64,000 nt of DNA from Ovis canadensis. Taxonomy: Eukaryota > Chordata > Mammalia > Artiodactyla > Bovidae. Numbering within the stretch: the first letter of the stretch is position 1; each line of letters starts with the position of its first letter. The translations under genes and the position numbers were made by a program. Below, piece by piece: positions 1-13,317 of this stretch. The notes beneath the pieces are model-generated. The model was not told where the DNA came from, did no database searches, and was given only the letters and a program-made list of their open reading frames with translations. The DNA is taken from positions 46,891,001 to 46,955,000 of the forward strand of contig NC_091260.1 of assembly GCF_042477335.2 (NCBI RefSeq), written 5' to 3'.

Positions 1-107
1 ATCCATCTTAACATTCTACCGCATATTTTTTTTAATGTCAGTGGAGTTTTAGGGTATTCACTTTCACCAGAACTAATTTTGCTACTATTTTCCACATGTA
101 CCATGTG

Positions 108-301
108 CTCTGGCATGTCTGACTCTTTGTGACCCCATGGTCTGCAGTCTGCCAGGCTCCTCTGTCCATAGGGATTCTCCAGGCAAGAATACTGGAGTGG
201 GTTGCCATGCCCTCCTCCAGGGGATCTTTCCAGCCCAGGGATCAAACCCAGTTCTCCCACGTTGAAGGCAGATTCTTCACCAACTGAACCACCAGGGAAA
301 C
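108..301 (-). repeat. Bov-tA SINE
   Basis: Antisense BovA body (GGCTCCTCTGTCCATAGGG, TACTGGAGTGGGTTGCCATG) followed by the antisense tRNA-Glu-like head (CAGATTCTTCACCAACTGAA, CCACCAGGGAAA). Confidence 0.88.
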
Positions 302-567
302 TAATTTCCTCATATGCATATTATAATCCATGAAGATCTGCTTATCAGTAGTTCATGAGTTATACAAGCTGAATCTCTTAACCAAAAGAATTTCTTGAAA
401 ATTGGCTAGCTGGGTACCTGAAAATGAAGCAGTTATCATTCCCTGCCTTTGGGAAGAGTATCTCATCAAATGGACATGACAAAACAGTTACAAATTAATA
501 AATTAATGACAAATAGACATACATCCGAGTTAACTCTATAAAAGAATTCCTTAGTTGAAAAGATACA

Positions 568-752
568 GGACTTCGCTGGTGGTCCAGTGGTTAAGAATCT
601 GCCTGCCAAAGCAGGGGACACGAATTCGATCCCTGCTCTGGGAAGATCCCCCATGCTAACGGGCAGTTAAGCCAGAGCACCACAACTAGAGAAAGCCCTC
701 ACGCAGCAACGAAGACCCAGCACAGCCATAAATAAATAAATAAAATTAAAAA
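568..752 (+). repeat. CHR-type tRNA-Glu SINE, internally deleted
   Basis: GGACTTCGCTGGTGGTCCAG head with B-box-like ATTCGATCCCTGC, body AGAGCACCACAACTAGAGAA and AACGAAGACCCAGCACAGCC, and an (AATA)n tail. Confidence 0.82.
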
Positions 753-1149
753 GATATGGTATCTTGGCAGTGTGTAATGTAGCTAAGCTGGGGCCACATT
801 TCACAGAATTCTCTTCTCTTCTTCTTTATGACTAAATGAGCATTAGCTCTGCCTCCTTCCTCTAACATTTTCCAGCTAACCACTGTTTCTCTGCTTCTAA
901 TTTCTCCACATCTGGCCTTTTACATTTGTCTGTTGAACCATGAACCCATCTAGGGTAAAAATAAAACACTAATTTCTGTAGCATGCACTGGGTTCCAAAT
1001 GTCCAAATTCCAGAGGGAAAAAACCATGGAAAAATCCAATCTAATTTCTTAGCATACCCTAATTAGTATCTTGATCAGTAAATTTAGAACATAGGGCACC
1101 ATACAGATGAAGAAGGAGGTAGATTTTAAAATAAATCTTCTTACATCTT

Positions 1150-1480
1150 TATTAGAAATGAACATCAATTTGTAACACTAGCAATAAAGAAATGCACAAT
1201 GACATAATAATATGATTGAGTACTGAGTAGCCATTCGAAGCATGTTATAGCTTGATCAATGACAGGAGAACATGCTTATGATACAATGAGTAAAAAGATT
1301 CAGGTATAGATTGATAAAAATGTCATAAAATATATCTTATACATACTCATTTTAAAGTCTGAAAAGAAATAGATTAAAATGTTAACAATGGCTGTCTCTG
1401 AGTGGAGAAATAATAGATACTATCTTCTTTTTGAACTTAATTACCAAGATGGTAGTGCTATAATCTAGATAGGGACATTT
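1150..1480 (+). mobile_element. Old L1 3' fragment
   Basis: ATGCTTATGATACAATGAGT, AAATGTTAACAATGGCTGTC and CTCTGAGTGGAGAAATAATA follow the L1M 3' pattern. Boundaries are approximate. Confidence 0.5.
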
Positions 1481-3763
1481 TTAAAAGACACAAAGACCAT
1501 CACAGTATAGTTGGTAGAAGATGGTGATAATGTCAGGTCAGCTTTGGGTGTGGTGAGGGAGCAGAGAGACCATCATCTGAGATATCATTGTGCTTGACCA
1601 CATCCCAGCCCCATGAGAATCATGCTTCAGGTTTACAAACCCCAGGGACGAGGTTTCATCTCAGTCCAGGGACGAGAGAGTGAAGGTCTGGACCACAGTT
1701 AGATCAAAGCGAAACCCTTTTTGCTCTAAAGTCCTGAAACACTTCAGATCCAATTATATCCTATCCAAGGGATACAAAAAGTACCAGTGGAATCCTGGGA
1801 CCACCTCTCTGAATTCAGTTCACATGTTATCAGGGAAAAGACAAAAGAATAGTCCTTCTTAAAGGCCAGACTTGGAAACCACAGTATATCACAAAAGCAT
1901 ACCCTTCAGATTAACTGTAAAAATATGAGTCTCTACTCTCAAATATAGGTGAGAACTCTGAATCCAGCTCACAAAGAAATCATTTATTTGTTGATATTTT
2001 ATCAACCAACTGAAAGATAAAAGTAAATATATTACCCCAGTAGAAAAATATCATAATAATCAATGACTATGAACCCATCTTCAAATACAAAACAATTATT
2101 AAGATGTCTCATCATAAAATAATAAGGAAATTGACTGATAGTTAATACAAATATTAGGAGAAAGTATACTAGCTGCATGACTCTAGGAAAGGCATCCTAT
2201 TCTAAGTTATCAAATGTTCTAAATTTTTAAATAAAAATACAAAACAGACAGAGATTAGATTATATCATAATTCTAACTTTGTACAGTTACTTGGCATTCT
2301 AGCATTATAACGTTAGACAAATTAACTTTGTGATTTGTATTTAATTTTCAATGACTTAATGAAGTGCAATTTCGCACATAAAATACTCAAGACCCATGTT
2401 TCCATCCTCCTCCATCCCCCTGGAAAGTGAGCACGGAGTCCCTACTGTACTCAGGCAGCATAGTTACAGCAAAAGAAATCTAGCAGCTGACAGGGCTGAG
2501 AAATTACTGCTCCAGCATTAGAATGTAAAATTTTAAAAGTTTAAATACAAAACTTTGCAATGATAAAATTGCAGTAGCAGGTTCAACTTATGTTTACATC
2601 CCAGAAATATAGTTTATGATAGTTACATCTATCTTTGGTCCTACATTTTTTTTTTCTTAACATTCGGCCATTTTGCATTAGGCCACTATGTGTTTTTGGT
2701 AACTCTTTATTGTCATTCCATTTATCTGTATCTTCTGCTCTTACAATCCTGATCCTTTCATCCAGATTCCAAATTCTAAAGTTCCAAGTTTCCAAATTCT
2801 CTCTTCTATAAAGCTGTTAGATAAGTCAAATCACAGGGATTCATTGCATGACTCCAAATCAAACAAACAAAATACATTGGAGGGAATTTTTCCCTAAGAA
2901 ATAACAGTTGTGTTATTGTATTTCTTAACAGCTTTCTTGGGACTTTCATAAATACTGCTTCCAATCTCCGATTCCCAGACCTCTAAACCAATAAAATAAA
3001 CTACAAGAAAAGAAAAAGAAATTCACTTCAGCTGAATTGTTAAATATATTTAATTAAGGATTTCTTAAAAGTCACCCTCATAACTTTCTATTTTCTATTT
3101 TCCCATGTCTTTTCTTTTTTTTTTTAATTTATTTGTTACTTAAGTGAAACCTTACTCCCTTTAGAGTTAGCTCTGTTCACAAAAGTAATGAAGTTATTAT
3201 CTTACCTTCATGTTTGGGAAAACATTCAGGGCAGCAGAGAGAAGGAAAATGTCCTCCTCCAGCGCCCAGTGAATTTTCAGCAGTGGGAAGAGGCCAGCAG
3301 TCTACTCCCCGCCTGTCTCTCCCTGCTGGGGATTCACTTGGCATTCATATATAGAGCAAGCAGTTCCGAAACTTTGCTCTGACCCCAACTGGGTTCTCTG
3401 GGGACACTGAGAACCTGCCCTGTACTTAGTCTGTGTCTTGAGACCAGATGCATCTTATCAATTTGCACAGGCCTTAGAGACAGTCAGCTGGGACTGTTTG
3501 GAAACGTAGTTCTGAGGAAACATCTGTAACTCAAGAAAAGCAGAAAATATTCTCACTTCAATGTTTAAGTGGTTTTCAACCAAAGGAGACTGTGTAAGGC
3601 GAGGAATAAGCATCCTTCCTGTTTCAATTTATCACACAAAGCAAATGTTTTCATGATTCTCTAAAAGGGGGTTATACAGCAGACTCTGAGATTAGACGCT
3701 GTGGAAGAAAAAACTTACATGCCATTCTGTCACTCAAAATGGAAATGGAAATTCTGGAATGGA

Positions 3764-3765
<2 letters not shown>
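1481..3765. other. Intergenic, nothing recognised
   Basis: AT-rich sequence without a coding frame, RNA gene or clear repeat. Confidence 0.6.

Positions 3766-3799
<34 letters not shown>
3766..3799 (+). repeat. (TG)17 microsatellite
   Basis: Uninterrupted TG dinucleotide run. Confidence 0.97.
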
Positions 3800-3800
<1 letters not shown>

Positions 3801-4757
3801 CCTAACACAATATAATATACATTTCCTCATGTGAAGAATGATCAAAAAGAGCACTGTGTTTTGCAAACATATTTAAAGGCATCACTAATTGCTCCCAAGA
3901 ATCCCCCTTAACGCTGTGATATCCAGAAATCCTTTGATATCCTTTGGAAAGCTCTTGTCACGGTCACCGTTTCTGTCCAGTCTGTCTTCGGCTGTCTTGT
4001 CTTATTGTGCCAGATCCTCACTTTCCATGGCTTTGCATAGATTCTAGCAGTTCTCCAACATCATTTTCACAGATTTCATGAAAGGCTGCACTTTTGCAAG
4101 ATTTCAGATTTTCTATTGAAGTTGAGCTAGTTTTATTTGTATGATTTAGCCAAATATTCTGATACTTGCTGTTAGGACATTATGGGGAGGAGAGACAGAA
4201 GCATGAAGTGGGAAAGGAAATTTGAATTTAGAGTAATTTTATAATTAAACATTCCATTAGTGACTATTTTTCAGTTTTAATATTTTTTATATCTAAAATG
4301 TCTGAATAATAAAGAATGACCCCACACACATTCTCCCTTTATAAATTAATGGTGATCTTCCAGAGACAAAACTTTCCCATCTTTCGTTCAAGCCATTAGT
4401 GATTTGTGTGGAAACAAATTTTTACCACAGAGAACAGGATGCTGATTCCTGAAAGATCTTTTTTTCATTCAGCTCCAAGTGCATGAATTCCAAATGTTGT
4501 GGACTCTCCTTAAGCACGCAGTGTGCATTTCCAAGTTCAGTGGCTGTCTTAGTTTGAGTTTTCCCAGAAGCGGATTCTGAGACAAGAATTCAATTGCAAG
4601 GGACTTGGGGATTTTTCTGCTTTGGGGGTTTTGTTGTGTTTGGGGAGGTTGTTTTGCTTTATGAAGTGAAGTGATCCTAGAAAGCACTGCTGAAGGATGA
4701 GAAAGTGAGAGTGAGAAGGAAAGGCAGTCAATAAAAGATATTTCAGCATGCAAGGTG
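3800..4757. other. Intergenic, nothing firm
   Basis: No gene seen. 4540-4650 (TTTGAGTTTTCCCAGAAGCGG) resembles a dispersed LTR-type repeat, family unknown. Confidence 0.4.
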
Positions 4758-4977
4758 CATGTGTGTGCTAAGTTGCGTCAGTCATGTCCAACTCTGTGTG
4801 ACCCTATGAACTATAGCCGCCACGTTCTTCTGTCCACGGGATGGATTCTCCAGGCAAGTGTACTGGAGTGGGTTGCCATGCAGGGGATCTTCGCACCCCA
4901 GGGACTGAACCCACATCTCTTCTGTCCCCCGCATTGGCAGGCGGGTTCTTTATCACTAGTGCCACCTGGGAAGCCCA
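4758..4977 (-). repeat. Bov-tA SINE
   Basis: AGTCATGTCCAACTCTGTGT through GTGCCACCTGGGAAGCCC, full-length antisense copy. Confidence 0.87.
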
Positions 4978-6489
4978 GCATGCAAGATCCTGAGACAATT
5001 ACAGCTCAGTCCCAGTGAGGAAATCTGGGAACCACTGAAGAGCACGTTTCAGTTATTCCAACGAAGGGGTTAGGCTATATATACCAACACTCTGTTCATC
5101 ACTGGTTAAGGGTGGCTCCTGGACTCACTGAATCTCTGACACTTCCAGTTTGAACTAAGTGTAGGTTGAACATACATCTCTAGCCAGGGGAAAAAAAAGA
5201 CTTCCAGTAGAAAGTTTCAGGTATTTTCAGTATTTTCCGGTATTTGCAGAATATCAACAGCACCTGCCAAAGTAGTTTTCCCATTCACTCGCTCACGCAT
5301 TCATTCATTTATTCTAAATTCAACAAATATTTACAAAGCGTGCATAATACGATAGGCTAGGGGCTTTGACAGATGGAAGCCTTGAGTAACATCCTTCTTT
5401 ATCTTCATAACGTATCCTCAGTACAGAGGATGAGTCATAAGTACAAATGCAACTGCAATAATTTAGAATTTGCATTGTTCAGCTTCCAGAGACCGTATTG
5501 CAGAAATTAAATCTAAAAACTTTACAAAAACTTCCATTCACCAAGGGCTTTGCACTCACCCATTTCCACAGCTTTGCTGTCATATGAACAGTGTTTTTTC
5601 TTTCTAGAATTTCAGTGGAGAGCCACTGGAACAAAAGTTTCAAGTATAGGTGGAAGCCACACTGTGGGAAATTTGATTACCAGCAAAAGTTGTGTGGACT
5701 TTATTCAAAGGATAATGGGAACTCACCCTTTGCAAGTTTTAAGGAAAGAATCAAAGTGATGTTTTAGGATGATTTAAACACTGGTAGTGTGCAGGCTACA
5801 TGGAAAGGATATGGAGGGGAAGCAGAAAATGTGATTTGGAATTTATTTCAGTAATCAGACAAGGGGCAATCGAGGCCTCTTTTGAGAAGAGAAAGACAAA
5901 GGACCAGAGGTTTCATAGGGTTTAGTGATTGAAAGTAATCTCGTGTCTGATTGACTGACAAAATTGGAAGAATTTAAGAACAAATTAATGAAGGAGGGAA
6001 ATAGGAAATTGAAGAGAAAAAAAGTGGTTTTAGAAAAGGGACATTTTTTATTTTGGAGAAAATATCCAACACAGAACTGGAAATGTAGACGTCTTTGGGA
6101 AAAAAGTATCTTGGCAGAGGGCACATAACGAAAGTCATAGGAAACTCATCACAGCGAAGACTAAAACCACAAGAAATGCCCCTATTCTGGAGCAGGAAGA
6201 AGGAGAAAAGCCAAAAACGGAGGGAGAGAGGTTACAGAAGGAGAAGGAAAACCAAACAATTCATGGTCAAGCCAGCTGAGGGAGATTTCAAGGCCAGGCC
6301 AGCCAATGAAGATAAGTGCCTTATGGAGGTGAAAGAGAAGGACTATTAAGGGAAGACCACACTGCTCAGCAATTAAAACATAATGTAAACATTGCGGATA
6401 AACTGCAGGCAGAGTTTCCCCACACATTTTCCACTCTAGTGCTACAAAACACATTCAGAAAAAACAATTTTGCAAGCTGTGTATATTAT
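4978..6489. other. Intergenic, possible L2 trace
   Basis: 5280-5380 carries TTCATTCATTTATTC and AACAAATATTTACAAAGCG, like an old L2/MIR-type repeat. The rest is unassigned. Confidence 0.4.
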
Positions 6490-6705
6490 GAGCTTCCCAG
6501 GAGGCGCTAGTGGTAAAGAAACCACCTGGCAATGCAGATTAGATGTAAGAGACGTGGGTTCCATCCCTGGGTGGGGAAGATCCCCTGGAGTAAGGAACAG
6601 CAAACCACTCCGGTATTCTTGCCTGGAGAATTCCATGGGCAGAGGAGCCTGGCAGTCTGCAGTCCATAGAGTCACACAGAGTCAGACAAGACTAAAGCAG
6701 CTTGT
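6490..6705 (+). repeat. Bov-tA SINE
   Basis: Head GAGCTTCCCAGGAGGCGCTA through AGTCACACAGAGTCAGACAA, sense copy. Confidence 0.87.
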
Positions 6706-8639
6706 CACTCACATGTCTATTATAGAGCATGGCTTCTCAATCTCTAAATTGCTGACCTTTGGAGCTTGATCATTCTTTGTTGGTGGAGGGAGGTGAGGGA
6801 TCTGTCTTGTGCATTGGAAGACAGCAGCTAACCTGGTCTCTTCCCACTCAGTGGTCATAACACCCTTCCCCAGTCATGACAATCAAAAATGTCTCCAGAC
6901 AATGTCAGATGTCCCCAGGAGGCAAAACCACGACCCTCCACTGAGAACCACTGTTAGTGTCTACCCCTAGTAAATGCTCAGCCCTAGATTCACAAAGTGC
7001 CGTGCACAGGGCAATGTCAATTAAGTGTTCTGAAAGTCTGACACCAAGTAAAACTTTTTAAAACTTTTTCAAACTAGAATTTCCCATATTCATGTGACCA
7101 CAGAACGTGTATTTCTAACAACGCTCAAAGCTGGTAAATGTGACAGGCTTTGGCAAAACTGTGTCTAAGCCAACACTGAATTGATAGAAGGGAAAGCAGA
7201 TTTTTGCCAGTCTGTGGAAGAGCCTGAAAGTCACGCTTGCAGACTTCTCTCCCCTTCTCCTGCTAGACACAAAAGTTAGCTTGCGTTCTGTTCCCCACTA
7301 GCCCCCAGTTTCTGAGGTGGCATTTTAAAATCTGTTACTATCCCCAAACCCTCATGAAACTATTAATATTAGACCACTGACGATATCAAGAAGCGGTTCG
7401 GCTCCATCTCAGAGAGATACTGGAAAACATTTTAACAAGCATGTTTCATTTACTAGCCATTCTGTTTTGTTCTGAATTGTTCCAACAGATTCCACTTACT
7501 CTGGGGAGCAAACTCACTGGGGAAGAATAAAGCCTCCTTTTTTCTGTTAAGCCTGATAAGGTCAGAATGGAAACTGCCAGAGGTGGGCATAAAGAAGCAA
7601 CAGCACCCCCTAGTGGCAAGCATGCTCCAGTCTCTGGAGTTGAACAATAACATTAGGCTCGGGAGTTAAACCATTCACGGGGAATGAGAAACTGAATCTT
7701 CTTAGGCTCTAAGTCAGCGGCTTGTGAAGCCTAATAAGTACTCCTACTAGGAGCCTAATAAAATCTAATAAAGCCTAATAAAATCTCTTTTTCCATTACA
7801 ATTTTACTATGTGAATACTTTGAGAATGGAAAATGATTGCTAGCCAATGCCCTAGCTAGAGGAGGATTTCAGCAAAATATTTACTGTTAAATGCTTTATC
7901 ATTACATCTAAATACTGTGATTTGTTCATAAAAGTGAGGTCACTAGATAATATCCTCTGTTGGTATCAAGTCCTTCATAAGGATGTTAAGGTTTAAGTAG
8001 ATTAAGAGTATGAACAGGGCTTCACACCTCCCCTTTGGAAGAGAGGTTCTGACCCTATAACTGGACACATCTTTGCTCTGGTGGTCCCAGTGACTGCAGG
8101 AGGTGATGAGACATTTTGTCATAATGGTTTTCAGCGCTTGCTGAATTTAGAAGCGCTTGCTGTATCTCTCTGACTTCTAGTAGTCATCTGGGGTTTTCAG
8201 TTCTCCGCAGTATGTGGCAGGAGCCTGTAAGTCTAAAAAACATTTCATTCAGTTTAAATTTGAATTAAATCAAACAGCGCTAAGAAAGATGATATGAAAT
8301 GCAAAGATCTCCGTGAGCAACAGCTAATCAACAGCTGCTAATATCACAAAAGACAAATTAGGCATGAGGTGCCTCTGAAGGAAGGAACATACCACTGCCA
8401 TCCATGTTCCTGCCAGAGGGACCAAACCTGAATCTGATCAAGCCTCTCAATGAGTTTGCAGAAAGCTCTGAGGACAGAGAAGCAGGCAAAACAGCACCAC
8501 AATATGCAAATAGCAACATGCAGACTAGGAGAAACCGCAAGTCAGACACCCAGGACCCAGAGACTGTTTGAGCTTCCTGAGCCATACAGCAACTGTAAAA
8601 ACCTAGAGAGGTGTATCAACCTAGGCTGTATCAACCTAG
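6706..8639. other. Intergenic, nothing recognised
   Basis: No gene. Only a short CCTAATAAA-based repeat at 7728-7787 stands out. Confidence 0.5.
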
Positions 8640-8750
8640 AGAAGGGAGATGGGAGGGAGTTTCAATCATGTTGAGGTTTGAAAAAAACAGCAAAATTCTG
8701 TAAAGCAATTATCCTTCAATAAAAAATAAATTAATTAAAAAAAACACCCA
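8640..8750 (+). mobile_element. Short L1 3' tail
   Basis: GGGAGATGGGAGGGAGTTTC then GTAAAGCAATTATCCTTCAA and an A-rich end, as in ruminant L1 3' tails. Confidence 0.45.
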
Positions 8751-9309
8751 GGACCTTTAATAGATTATGAATCGTACAATGCAGGAAGAATGAGACTGAA
8801 TCATAATGTCCTGGGATGCCCTTTAAGTGATAAAGCTATAGAGAAATGCAGGTGAGATTGTTATGAAATCAGCTGGAGGTTGCATTGGCGGATGAGGCAG
8901 GTATGACTGAGATGGACACAGGGAGTGGATATTGGATGACTGAGTTTTTTTGCCCGGATGGAGGTTATAGGGTAACAATTCATAAAATGTATTATGTCAT
9001 ATGTTGATTTTCTGGACATGCATTTCACTTAACAATAAAAGTAATTTCAAAAAAAAAATTTTAAAGAAAAGAAAAAGATTTCCGTGGCTCTATTGTGTAA
9101 AATCCTGCAGAGGAAGGGTGAATATCAAAGGGCAAGGTCATTTTTTGATCTTCACTTTAAACTTGTGGTGCCCAAGTAAAAAAAGTGATTTTTTTTTTCA
9201 GACCAAGAGTTCAGCATATTATGCCTTAAAGTGAAAGTCAATCACTTTCAGAAAATGTCAGTTTATCCCATAATTTTAAACATTACATCCTTAAACTGTC
9301 TTTATTTTC

Positions 9310-9432
9310 TTAATATTTATTCATTTATCTGGATAGAATGAGTCTTAGTTGTGGCCTGCTGGATGTGGGATCTAGTTCCCTGACCAGGGATCAAACATTG
9401 AAGTCTTAACCACTGGACCATCAGGCAAGTCC
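9310..9432 (-). repeat. CHR-type SINE, partial
   Basis: TAGTTCCCTGACCAGGGATC, then AAGTCTTAACCACTGGACCA and CAGGCAAGTCC are the antisense head of a CHR element. Confidence 0.7.
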
Positions 9433-9694
9433 TTTAAACGCTCTTTAAACAGTCTTTAAAAAGATATAATTTTATATCAGAGTCATCATTACATACTCCA
9501 CAGGTTAAGAAAGAATAAAAGGATGAGTGATGAAAAGGAATAAAATCCTGAATTATACAAATTTTTCAAATGTTTGCAGTAAAATCTTAGAAACCAATGG
9601 AAAACAGTTGTAAACATATAACTAGAGACTCAAAAAGTAGGAATTTTCCTGAAAGCAATAAAAGGTACTTATTTGTGTTTCTCTAGTACAAGTA

Positions 9695-9870
9695 TGTGCT
9701 CTAAAGGCTGACAGTCTGTGTTCAAATCTTGAGCAAGTTGTTTAGCCTCCTTGATCCTCTTTCTTCCTTATCCAAAAAGGGGAAACAATATCATCTAACT
9801 CAAAGGGTTGCTGTATTAAATGAATCCAAATGAAACAATCAGCACTGCATCTGGAATATAGTAAACTGAG
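9695..9870 (+). repeat. MIR SINE
   Basis: Core MIR pattern: GTGTTCAAATCTTGAGCAAG, TTGTTTAGCCTCCTTGATCC, CTCAAAGGGTTGCTGTATTA, then AATATAGTAAAC. An ancient mammalian tRNA-derived SINE. Confidence 0.7.
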
Positions 9871-9889
9871 TCCATACAAATGTAAGCTA

Positions 9890-10757
9890 GTATACAAAAG
9901 ATTAGAACCAAGCCAAATATTCATCAGCAGTGGATTTGTTAAATAACTCATAGCATACATATTAAATGCAATATTTTGTAGCTATTAAAGAAGTTTCCTA
10001 TGCAACGATATGGAAAGATCTACAAAACGCACAAGAAGAAAAAGAAAGATACAGAACAATAAGTTACTTTGGGGTTAAAAGGAGGAAGGAGAGTAAGAAT
10101 ATATTGGGAAGGGTGGGGTCTCTACACATTCCCAGGGCAATGCTGCTCTCTGGGTGTGTGAGGCTCACTGAGTGCCCAAGGAGAGGCAGGGGCAGAGCTC
10201 TGCACCACTGCGGAAGTGGACTGTGCTTCAGTTTAGTCTGTGTACCCAGATGATTTCCATCCACCTTGGGTGGTTACCCCCTTCGATCATCAACACTACT
10301 GCTTGCTATATATGAAAGTTGTTAAGAAAGTAAATCCTAAGAGTTCTCATCACTAGGGAAAAAATATATTTTCTACTTCTTTACTTTTTATCTATACGAG
10401 ATGAGGGATGTTCACTAAATTTATTGTGATAATCATTTCATGATGTATGCAAATCAAATCATGTGCTATATTCCTTAAACCCATACGCTGTGTGTGCTCA
10501 GTCGCTCAGTCGTGTCCAGCTCTCTGCCACCCAATGGACTGTAGCCCACCAGGCTCCTCTGTCCGTGGCATTCTCCAGGCAAGGATACTGGAGTGGATTG
10601 CCATTTCCTCCTCCAGAGGATCTTCTCCACCCAGAGATGGTACCTGTGTCTCCTTGCATTGGCAAGTGGATTCTTTACCACTGAGCATCCTTTACCACCT
10701 GGGAACCCCTAAACTTATGCAGTGCTTTATATCAATTATATCTTAATAAAACAGAAG
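9890..10757 (+). mobile_element. L1 3' fragment split by a Bov-tA
   Basis: 9890-10075 carries L1 ORF2-end sequence (AAATATTCATCAGCAGTGG, ACGATATGGAAAGATCTAC). 10310-10487 and 10710-10757 carry L1 3' UTR (GTTGTTAAGAAAGTAAATCC, GTGATAATCATTTCATGATG, then TATATCAATTATATCTTAAT). Bov-tA lies at 10488-10709. The stretch 10080-10300 is unassigned. Confidence 0.55.
10488..10709 (-). repeat. Bov-tA SINE
   Basis: GTGCTCAGTCGCTCAGTCGT through TTTACCACCTGGGAACCCC. Inserted in an L1 3' end; about 12 bp are duplicated near the head. Confidence 0.88.
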
Positions 10758-10789
10758 AAAAAAGACATTTTAAACAACTAATTAATTTT

Positions 10790-11490
10790 AAAAGAATATT
10801 TTTTTAAAAAATGAATATATTTATATACATGTTTGTATTTGCATGAAGAAACTCTGAAAAGATATACAAGAAACTAATAAAAATTATGATCTGACCAGGG
10901 ATGCATAGAAACAGGGACTGAGTTGTCAACTGAAAAAAAAAATACAAAACCTACAATTTGAGAATTATGTTCTATTCAGAGGATTTTCTATGGACCTAAG
11001 CCTGGAAGGCAGCTCTCAGATGGCTCTGAGGAACTGCCCCAAAGAGGCTGGGGAGGATATATAGGAGTTCTGCAACATAAACCAGGTAGCTAGATCATAA
11101 AAAGATTACTGTTAAAGAAAACCAGGCATCTCAAGTTATTGAATTTAGCACTGTTCTGTGTATGGAAAGATTCAAAAGTCTGGGCTCATTGAAATCATTC
11201 CTTTGATATACACCTAGCTATCTAGAGCCTGCATTTTGCTTTTCTCCATCCTGAATCCCTCAGGGTGCACAGCTCGGGGTGACTGCAGGGGCTGCTGGCT
11301 TCTAGCTGCAGAATCCTGTTTTACTGATATGGCAGGCAACGTTTTTTATCCACAAAATGAAAAGATGGAAACAGGTTACACTGAAAAAGAGATGGGACTA
11401 AGGCTTTATACCTTACATTAGTATATATTTTTTATATGTTGATGAATGTATTACCTATTCACAAAAGAAATTTTAAATTATTTAATTTTA
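10790..11490 (+). mobile_element. Possible old L1 3' pieces
   Basis: 10840-10930 (AAAAGATATACAAGAAACT) and 11385-11490 (AGGCTTTATACCTTACATTA) resemble separate parts of an L1M 3' end; the middle is unassigned. Confidence 0.35.
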
Positions 11491-11522
11491 TTTTGTTAGC
11501 TTCTATTACTTTTTCATTCATG

Positions 11523-11733
11523 GGTGCATGCTAAGTCACTTCAGTTTTGTCCAACTCTTTGCAACCACGTGGACTATAGCCCACCAGTTCCTTTGTCCAT
11601 GGGATTCTTCAGGCAAGAATACAGAAGTGGGTTGCCATGCCCTCATTCAGGGGATCTTTCTGACCCAGGGACTGAAGCCATGTCTCTTAAGTCTCCTGCA
11701 TTGGTAGGCAAGTTCTTTACCACCAGCGCCACA
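11523..11733 (-). repeat. Bov-tA SINE
   Basis: GTGCATGCTAAGTCACTTCA through TTTACCACCAGCGCCAC. Confidence 0.86.
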
Positions 11734-12010
11734 CTTGTTTGTTCATTCATTTGGTTGAAGGAACTGGGGTACATGGTGGGGATACACACAGCCATGACAG
11801 AAACAGGAATCTTACTGAAATGGTTCACCGGCACCAGGGCCAAAAGGATGATCTGGATCCCAGGCAGATCTAGTGATTTCTAGATCTCCACTTTAGTGCA
11901 CTGCTGGTATATTTCCTTAATATTGACGTGGCCATGTTTCCAGTTTATGCTCTTTAACAGGGAGCACATGCAGGAAGGGCAATGACTGTATGTATTTAAA
12001 TATACATATG

Positions 12011-12152
12011 GGGACTTTCCTGGTGATCCAATGGCTAAGACTCTGAGCTCGCAATGCAGGGGCTCCAGATTCAATCCTTGCTTTGGGAACTAGAGCCACA
12101 ACCAAGAATTTGCAGGTCACAACTAAAACCCAACACAGCCAAATAAACAAAT
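12011..12152 (+). repeat. CHR-type SINE, short
   Basis: GGGACTTTCCTGGTGATCCA head, then AACCCAACACAGCCAAATAA end. Confidence 0.75.
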
Positions 12153-12483
12153 ATACTTACACACACACACATATATATAATAAGTTACTCATATTCATAA
12201 AGAAATCAGTTACACTCTCTTCCTGCTCGTTTTTCAGCTTCTACTGGTATGGGCCTGCTTCTTGGGAGAAAATGTGGCTTACCAGAAAATCAGTCAAATT
12301 TTGTGTCAAATGTAGGCTTTATCTTAGCTATCTGTGTTATTCTGTTAAGCCTCAATTTTCTTACTTAAAGGATAGTGAAACTTCTTTACAGGGTCGATGA
12401 AATTCAGGATGTATAAAATACACACTGCAGCATCTTGAACACACATAGGCAATGGGCAATAAGTGAGTTTTTTTAAATATACA

Positions 12484-12697
12484 TGGGGCTTCCCTGGTGG
12501 CTCAGATAGTAACGAATCTGTCTGCAGTGCAGGAGGCCCGGGTTTGACCCCTGGATAGGGAAGATCCCCTGGAGAAGGAAATGGCAACCTACTCCAGAAT
12601 TCTTACCTGGAGAATTCCATGGACAGAGGAGCCTGGTGGACTGCAGTTGATGGGGTCACAAAGAGTTGGACACGACTGCAGGACTAACACTTTCTTT
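12484..12697 (+). repeat. Bov-tA SINE
   Basis: GGGGCTTCCCTGGTGGCTCA through GAGTTGGACACGACTGCAGG. Confidence 0.9.
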
Positions 12698-13279
12698 TCT
12701 TAAATATATGCATAAGCAAATGTGAGCCAAAGATATTTAGCAAAACAGTTGATCCAAAGATATTCCTCCAATAATATCAAGTTTGGGTGCCAAATTTTCT
12801 GAGAACAATCAAATCAACTCAGTTCAATAGGAATCTGATTAACAATTTCCAGGGAGATTACCAGCTATCTGACATTAGATTCTTATAGGTCTGTGAAAAT
12901 AGTCATTGGGGAACCTAGTGCTATTTTACAGGTCTAAGTTGATATGATTTAAAATAAGAATGTACAGGCTTAACCAAGTATCGAGATCCTTTCCTTTAGA
13001 TTCAAATTAAAGCAACAAGCATTGTGATAGTGATGGTACAGCTCACCCAATGAGAAAGTCCAGTTGACAGTTGCATTATTATAACTTTGATGAGGCAAAA
13101 AGTGAAACCAATTATGTTAGTAAGTGCTTTTATTGTCCAAAAGAATTTTCAAAACATGTGGCTCAATGCAGGGTGAAATGAAGAGGGCACCTCATATGTA
13201 AAAACATCAGGAAGAACTGGGCAGAACATTTAGCACTTAAAGTCAATAAAGGTTAGTGGTTTTTCCCATCAAGCCTATA

Positions 13280-13281
<2 letters not shown>

Positions 13282-13313
<32 letters not shown>
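13282..13313 (+). repeat. (GT)16 microsatellite
   Basis: Uninterrupted GT run touching the tail of a Bov-tA SINE. Confidence 0.97.

Positions 13314-13317
<4 letters not shown>

Noticed and set aside
3766-3799. Tandem array as CRISPR or satellite
   Set aside because: Simple TG dinucleotide repeat; no spacers, and the genome is mammalian.
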